Shown here: in pieces, positions 59,105-64,000 of the stretch | Layout of the letters: each line of letters starts with the position of its first letter | How positions within the stretch are numbered: the first letter of the stretch is position 1 | Notes under the pieces: generated by a model | Seen by the model: the letters and a program-made list of their open reading frames with translations, nothing else | Databases searched by the model: none | What the model was told of the DNA's origin: nothing | Made by a program: the position numbers and the translations under genes | Source of the DNA: an uncultured Ruminococcus sp. | Lineage (GTDB): Bacteria; Bacillota; Clostridia; Oscillospirales; Acutalibacteraceae | NCBI GenBank assembly: GCA_902794395.1 | Contig: CADBHB010000009.1 | Coordinates: 1 to 64,000, forward strand | Direction: 5' to 3' | Length of the DNA: 64,000 nucleotides

Positions 59105-60670
59105 TTACAGGATCTGAGTGTTGTTGTAGTATTTGCTGTAGGATTTGCTGAGGTACCAGCAGTTTTCGACCGCGCCCGCGAGTGTCTTGTCGCTGGAGTT
59201 GGTAGACAGGCTGCCGTACTCGTTGACGAATTTGTTGTCCTTCATATAAACGTACTCGGTATTGACCTCAGCGGTCTGGTAATACTTCTGTGTGGCGTTG
59301 TAGTACACAAATACCAAGTAGCTGTAGTCGCTGTCCTTTTTGGAGCAGAAGTAGATGTTTTTCAGCTCAATGCTGTCGCCTGTCGAGGCGGAGCTGTCGG
59401 AGTTGAACACCTCTTCGTTAAAGTAGGTTTTCAGCGCCTCTACGTTTGTTTTTGCGGATTCCGCGGTAAAGGGATCGGGAGCTTTCAGGGTAATAGTGAC
59501 GTCGCTGCCGATGAGTGAGATGCCCTTATCGGCGATATAGGAAACATCGCTGGAATCGTAGCTGAGGGTGACGGTGGTGCCGTCGTCCAGATAAGAGGTG
59601 TCGGAATAATCAAAATCAAAGCTGGAGATGTATTCGTCGCCCTTGTAAATCTTTACGTCGGTATATCTGCTGTCGTCATCCTTAATAAACTTGTAGCCGC
59701 TTATCTCGGTTTCAAATTTGTCGACTGTCACCGAAAGATTGCCGCTCTTGTAGCCATTCTGGATAAAGAGGCCGTTTTCTTTGATGTAGCTGAGCAGGTC
59801 GATCTCGACGGGAACATCAATGGTGATGTTTTGCTTTTCCAGCTCTTTGCCTACCTCAAGGGTACGGGTCTTTTTGCTGTGCTTGAACTTAATGCCGCAG
59901 CGTTCTTCCATCGACTTTATCTGCTCGTTGGCAGCTTCTACAGCGCGCTGCTGAAAAGCCTGACCGAGTCCGTAGTCGTCGAGATTGCTGTTGCTGTTGT
60001 TGCTGCTGTTCTTTGAGGGCCAAATGACCGTGACCTTGAAGGTGGTGTCGGACTTGGCGTCGTCAAAGTATCTGCTTGAGGTCACTTCGCCGTCGTCCTG
60101 CTGTACCTCATAGGTCAAATACTCGCTGATGCTGTCGAGGAAGGTCTCAGCGGTGCAGGGCTTATTGTCGTCCCACTTGGTGTCCTTTGCAAAGGCTTCG
60201 TAGTTCCAGGTGATCTTGCCGTCGATATGACCGTCCATCACAGAGGGGTTTTCGTCGTCCTTGTCCACGTCGTCTGCCCTGATGGTGAGATACTTGGTTA
60301 TATCTATTTTGGAAGCTTCTTCCTTAGCGCGCTTTATGGCGGGTATTATAGCCACGAACAGCACGATAAGCAGAGCTGCCAGCACGCCGGCGCCTATGGA
60401 GCCGAAGAGGATAGCCTTCTTAGCCTTGGGGGATAAGGGCTTTCTGGGCGCTGCAGGAGGCATGGGCGTATAGCCGTAATTGCCCTGAGCGTTGGGGTCG
60501 GCGGGAGCCGCCTGAGGCTGAGCGTTGGAGTCGGCGGGAGCCGCCTGAGGCTGAGCGTTGGAGTCGGCGGGAGCCGCCTGTGCCTGCTCGGCACCGGGTA
60601 CGGGCGCGCCGCACTTTTCGCAGAAGCGCTCGTTTCCGCTGATTAGGTTGCCGCATTTTTCACAAAACAT
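59105..60670 (-). CDS. zinc-ribbon, single-pass membrane protein
   Basis: The ATG at 60670 follows AAAGGAGAG; an upstream in-frame ATG at 60694 lies before that site. The 521-residue product begins with a double CxxC zinc ribbon (CEKCGN...CEKCGAPVPG, ~3-28), then about three AQPQAAPADSN repeats (~33-70) and one membrane helix (~85-110). A ~400-residue Ser/Thr/Asp/Tyr-rich outer region follows, with several beta-strand-like segments. Zinc-ribbon plus one TM plus an extracellular domain is common in Clostridia, but functions are unknown. The outer part resembles repeated beta-sandwich modules only loosely. Confidence 0.8.
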   Translation of the reverse strand: MFCEKCGNLISGNERFCEKCGAPVPGAEQAQAAPADSNAQPQAAPADSNAQPQAAPADPNAQGNYGYTPMPPAAPRKPLSPKAKKAILFGSIGAGVLAALLIVLFVAIIPAIKRAKEEASKIDITKYLTIRADDVDKDDENPSVMDGHIDGKITWNYEAFAKDTKWDDNKPCTAETFLDSISEYLTYEVQQDDGEVTSSRYFDDAKSDTTFKVTVIWPSKNSSNNSNSNLDDYGLGQAFQQRAVEAANEQIKSMEERCGIKFKHSKKTRTLEVGKELEKQNITIDVPVEIDLLSYIKENGLFIQNGYKSGNLSVTVDKFETEISGYKFIKDDDSRYTDVKIYKGDEYISSFDFDYSDTSYLDDGTTVTLSYDSSDVSYIADKGISLIGSDVTITLKAPDPFTAESAKTNVEALKTYFNEEVFNSDSSASTGDSIELKNIYFCSKKDSDYSYLVFVYYNATQKYYQTAEVNTEYVYMKDNKFVNEYGSLSTNSSDKTLAGAVENCWYLSKSYSKYYNNTQIL

Positions 60671-61120
60671 ATGATCTCTCCTTTTTAAAAGCATCGGGCA
60701 TAAGCCCGTATAGATATCATACTAATTATAACAGTTTAGTACGATATTTACAACCCTATTTTATAAAAAAATCAGGCGGCTTGTCAATTCTTGCGGTTGA
60801 CAAAATAATCGGCAGGAAAAGAGTGAACTTTTAGGTAAAAAACCGAGGGGTGACGAGCGCAGGAGAAAAATGTCTAATTTGTTAAAAAATTGTCATATTT
60901 CCTTGTGTAATATCACAACACGGTCGGTTAGAACCAAAGGCAGATTTGTACTGAATTGCAAAATTTTATTTTCTCTGTCATAATTCCAATAAAGAATTAT
61001 GCTCGTTGTCAAATCAACTATAATGTATGCGGGTATCTGTTGTTTTTCGGAGAGGTTGTCTTACCTTCCGATAAATAACACAGGTATACTTGCGATTATT
61101 GAAGAAAAGGAGGAGAAAAT
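60671..61120. other. intergenic region between divergent genes
   Basis: It holds the promoter of the zinc-ribbon gene (minus strand) and a small CGGGC-TTAT-GCCCG hairpin in its leader, about 60690-60706. The right half is AT-rich, with a possible TATAAT at 61019-61024 but no good -35 element, and the strong AAGGAGGAG ribosome binding site (61107-61115) of the adhesin-like gene. No further gene is evident. Confidence 0.6.
60725..60753 (-). promoter_or_regulatory. promoter of the zinc-ribbon membrane protein gene
   Basis: On the minus strand TTGTAA (60753-60748), 17-bp spacer, TATAAT (60730-60725), ~55 bp before the start codon. Confidence 0.7.
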
Positions 61121-64000
61121 TTGCAAGGCAAACACAACAAGAGCAGAAGTCTTAAAGTTAAGATTCTCTCGCCTCTGTTGGCATTGGCATTGTTGAGCAC
61201 AGGCGTGATCCCCGCGGTACGTTCGGGACTTGCCTCCGCTACAGCGGCAAAGGTCGATGAAAGCGTTGGTTTGGCGGCGAACGAGTATAACGCTCCCGTC
61301 AACAGCAACAACAGCGAAAACGAAGGCCTGTATTGGGCAGAAGCCACCTATTTTGACTATCTGACCGATACCGAGCTTTCGTCCAGCAACGGCTGGCTCA
61401 ATCCGCTGCAGGCAGGCACCGGCTTTAACGGTTCGGTCGATGAATGGTACCCGTTCTTCGATTTTAACAGAAACGTTGTAAAAGCTCGCGCAGACCTTTA
61501 CAGCAACTGGTCAAAGCCGTTGTACTTCGGCAATTTCTGCAATACCAGCGGATCCTACGACACGTCGAATCACCATGTAGGCGATACCTACGGCAGAAAC
61601 GGTTACGAAAACGCTACTCACAGCGATAACGTCACCAGATTCGACTATGCCGCCAATAACTCAAACGGACTAAGCAACCGTTTCCAGAGTTATCAGGGCC
61701 TGATGCAGGAACAGCTTGACACGAGCGGTAACCTTATGGCAACAAGCGGAAGCAACGCGCTCAAAGCGCCTTATTTCGATAAGGAATACCTGACAAGTAG
61801 CGATAAGCAAAAATATGCCAAGATAGTCAACAGTAAGTTCCCGTTCACCGTGGAAAAGAGAACGCTTGCCAACGGCATGGAGTACAGCTATTATGAGTTC
61901 AATTCATTGGACGCTGAAGATAACGTGTACTTCAACTGGAGCAACGGCAAGCCCACGGGCGTCAATTACGGCGCCGGCATGAAGTACGGCGTTCAAGACG
62001 GCATGAAGTACTTCATGAATCCCGCGCAGATGAACGAAGACAATCACATTGCCAATGCCTCGGGCTACGGTATTTTCCCGTTCAACAACCGTGACGGCGT
62101 AAACAATACCGGCACCCGCTACATTTATCTTAACAAAGACAATGTAGGCTGGGGCAACGCTTATTGCCGTTTTTATGACAATAAGGACAATGTCATTTCA
62201 AACGTGCAGATGCAGACCTACGGCGACGGCAGCAACCTTAAGGCGACCATACCGACCGGAGCTGCAAGAGCGGTGTTCCACAACGGCAACGGCGACCAGA
62301 CCATCAAGCTTGCCACCATCACACACGGCGCTTACTGGCTGGGCAATGACAAGTCGGTACACAACTGGGACGTAGTAAACGTCAACCTTAAAGCCGGTAC
62401 CGGCAACGCTGCGGACAACGAGAATCTGGACTACGGCTTCGGCATCAAGATGAACATGAAGTTCCGTGTACCCAAATACGGCACGATCGACGGCACACAA
62501 AACGGCGATCCCGTTAAGTTTGAGTATTCGGGCGACGACGACCTTTGGGTATACATCACCGACGTCACCGCGAAAAAGAACGATCCAAGCGGCAACTATT
62601 CGCATCTGGTTCTCGACCTCGGCGGCAACCACAAAATGGCAAAGGGCGAAATCAACTTCAAAACCGGAAGCATGTATGCTAACGCTGTTGATGTTTACGG
62701 CAAGGGTCAAAACCAGAAGAAGTATTTCAACTCATGGTTTGACTATACGCACGACTACGAGATGACCATTTTCTATATGGAACGCGGCATGCTCGAAAGT
62801 AACTGCTTTATGTCGTTCACCATGGTGCCTCTCGGCAACGAGGTAACTGTTACCGAGAAAATCGACACCACAAACATCAACGACGGCTTAAAGACAAAGG
62901 TCGCCGGTCTTGACAGCTTCACCTTCACGCCCACAGCAGGTGCAAACGGTGAAACCGCAGTTTCAAACTTAAACTATATGTCAAACGGTACTCCCGCACA
63001 GACGAACGGAAGCACCTTTGACCTCGGCGATAACGGAAAGGCGTATTTCAGCAACGCCTTTACCACAAACAACAAAATCCGGGTCAAGCAAACAAAATCA
63101 TCAAGCAGTTATCTCATCTATGACAGCGATTGGACATATTCCGACAAAGTCGGAACCCAAACGCAATCACATAATTACACAAGTACGCTTACCGGATCCG
63201 GTTTCCAAACCGACACAAAGACGCTGATAGACAACCGCACTAACGATACCTACGACTTCGCATCACTGCAGGTCGACTACAAAAACGCGCCTAAGTCAAC
63301 ATCCTTCACGCTCACCAAGGCGGTCACGGGCAAGGAGAGCGACACCACCGAATTCGGCGGTACGGTGCTCGTAAAGCTCAAGGACGGCGAGGACTTCCAG
63401 GCTTATCCCCTGAAATACACCGCCAGCGACCTGTCGGGTACATATACCCTGAGCAGCAGCGGCGGACTGCAGTCGGGCGCTGCGCTGAAGATGGGCAGGA
63501 CTTTGACCTTTGACGGTATCCCCGTCGGCGCGCAGATCAAGGTGGTCGAGGGTGAAAACGAAGTGTACGAGTACTACGGCATCACCGTGGCAGACAACAA
63601 TGCTTCGCTCATCAGTGTCACTCCTGTCGACAAAGGCGGTTGGTTCACCATCGGCAGCAACGGCAACAACGTTACTGTCACCAACACACCGCCCACCGGA
63701 CTCCAGCTTACCAAGAAGGTAGTAGATGCGTCCGGCACTGAGCAGACCGGCGACACCACCGAGTTCGGCGCCAACATACTGGTGCGGTACAAGAACGACA
63801 CCACGTTCCAGGCACGTGCTCTTGAGTACACCGTTTCCGATAAGCCCGGTCAGACCTTCCATCTCTCCGCAGGCAGCGGCGCGCTGCAATCCGGCGCGGC
63901 ACTCAAGGAGGGCAGGACCATCAGCTTTAACAGCATACCCAAGGGCGCTAAGTTCCAAATCACGGAGAGCAGCGCGGCGGGATATAATTACACAAGCGTA
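61121..64000 (+). CDS. fibro-slime / Cna-B-like surface protein, 3' end outside window
   Basis: A TTG start follows AAGGAGGAG with good spacing and the frame is open to the window end (960 codons seen). Residues 1-42 form a signal peptide (basic start, LLALALLSTGV core, ASATA end). Residues ~60-570 form a large domain containing the fibro-slime signature: FEYSGDDDLWVYITD followed by HLVLDLGGNHKMAKG (~465-510). From about residue 725 come Cna-B/SpaA-like beta modules, each starting FTLTKAVTGKESDTTEFG or LQLTKKVVDASG and containing TLTFDGIPVGAQIKV or TISFNSIPKGAKFQI. Such proteins are usually wall-anchored pilins or adhesins. The C-terminus, and any sorting signal, is not seen. Confidence 0.88.
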   Translation, partial: MQGKHNKSRSLKVKILSPLLALALLSTGVIPAVRSGLASATAAKVDESVGLAANEYNAPVNSNNSENEGLYWAEATYFDYLTDTELSSSNGWLNPLQAGTGFNGSVDEWYPFFDFNRNVVKARADLYSNWSKPLYFGNFCNTSGSYDTSNHHVGDTYGRNGYENATHSDNVTRFDYAANNSNGLSNRFQSYQGLMQEQLDTSGNLMATSGSNALKAPYFDKEYLTSSDKQKYAKIVNSKFPFTVEKRTLANGMEYSYYEFNSLDAEDNVYFNWSNGKPTGVNYGAGMKYGVQDGMKYFMNPAQMNEDNHIANASGYGIFPFNNRDGVNNTGTRYIYLNKDNVGWGNAYCRFYDNKDNVISNVQMQTYGDGSNLKATIPTGAARAVFHNGNGDQTIKLATITHGAYWLGNDKSVHNWDVVNVNLKAGTGNAADNENLDYGFGIKMNMKFRVPKYGTIDGTQNGDPVKFEYSGDDDLWVYITDVTAKKNDPSGNYSHLVLDLGGNHKMAKGEINFKTGSMYANAVDVYGKGQNQKKYFNSWFDYTHDYEMTIFYMERGMLESNCFMSFTMVPLGNEVTVTEKIDTTNINDGLKTKVAGLDSFTFTPTAGANGETAVSNLNYMSNGTPAQTNGSTFDLGDNGKAYFSNAFTTNNKIRVKQTKSSSSYLIYDSDWTYSDKVGTQTQSHNYTSTLTGSGFQTDTKTLIDNRTNDTYDFASLQVDYKNAPKSTSFTLTKAVTGKESDTTEFGGTVLVKLKDGEDFQAYPLKYTASDLSGTYTLSSSGGLQSGAALKMGRTLTFDGIPVGAQIKVVEGENEVYEYYGITVADNNASLISVTPVDKGGWFTIGSNGNNVTVTNTPPTGLQLTKKVVDASGTEQTGDTTEFGANILVRYKNDTTFQARALEYTVSDKPGQTFHLSAGSGALQSGAALKEGRTISFNSIPKGAKFQITESSAAGYNYTSV

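Overview
The window looks like a chromosomal segment of a Gram-positive anaerobic gut or rumen Clostridia, most likely a Ruminococcus-like member of the Ruminococcaceae/Oscillospirales. The grounds are two secreted-type proteins ending in type I dockerins, Listeria-Bacteroides (InlB-like) repeats, a BspA-like leucine-rich repeat, a fibro-slime/Cna-B-like adhesin, a LytTR-DUF3021 pair, AGGAGG-type ribosome binding sites with some GTG/TTG starts, and low-GC Gram-positive promoters (TTGACA-17-TATAAT). The species cannot be fixed from sequence alone.

Layout. 1-4.1 kb: a weak hypothetical ORF over a duplicated ~95-bp segment, a broken tRNA-like hairpin with its own terminator, and a dockerin protein whose 5' end merges with a dispersed repeat and has no signal peptide. 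4.2-5.4 kb: a small Cys-rich protein, a LytTR regulator and a DUF3021 membrane protein. 5.5-13.4 kb: a 2635-residue secreted protein (CxxC knuckles, InlB-like repeats, dockerin). 13.4-16.5 kb: a MITE-like element and the KtrAB potassium system with a membrane-anchored partner. 16.7-29.3 kb: one long plus-strand block of a heterodimeric ABC exporter behind a possible attenuator leader, a HemN/HemW-like radical SAM enzyme, an internally duplicated methyltransferase, a membrane pseudo-PP2C protein, an FtsX-type permease with its ATPase, and a sigma-region-2-like protein with a long Pro/Gln repeat tail. 29.5-35.4 kb: an aldehyde dehydrogenase / MFS / alcohol dehydrogenase set below a double-HTH regulator. 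35.6-40.7 kb: a sugar-type ABC importer without an ATPase, co-transcribed with a HlyD-like and a MacB-like protein. 40.7-48.1 kb: a SpoIIE-phosphatase / RsbW / RsbV partner-switching module translationally coupled to an A-PCP-C NRPS-like enzyme and followed by a MATE exporter. 48.2-53.4 kb: YqeG-type phosphatase, VanW, a barrel protein and a FeoAB iron transporter with a palindromic operator. 53.4-57.3 kb: a complete NAD salvage operon (pncB, nadM, nadE, pncA) led by an NrtR-type regulator with a palindrome over its promoter. 57.4-64 kb: an AsnB-like protein without the glutaminase cysteine, a zinc-ribbon membrane protein, and the start of a large fibro-slime/Cna-B-like surface protein that runs off the window.

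The best candidates for undescribed systems are (i) the 17-29 kb block, which joins SAM chemistry, export and a membrane pseudophosphatase, (ii) the partner-switching / NRPS-like / MATE cluster, and (iii) the ATPase-less importer joined to MFP and MacB-like proteins. A dispersed repeat family with ~20-bp terminal inverted repeats links several loci. All functional statements rest on motif recognition by eye; no database search was run.
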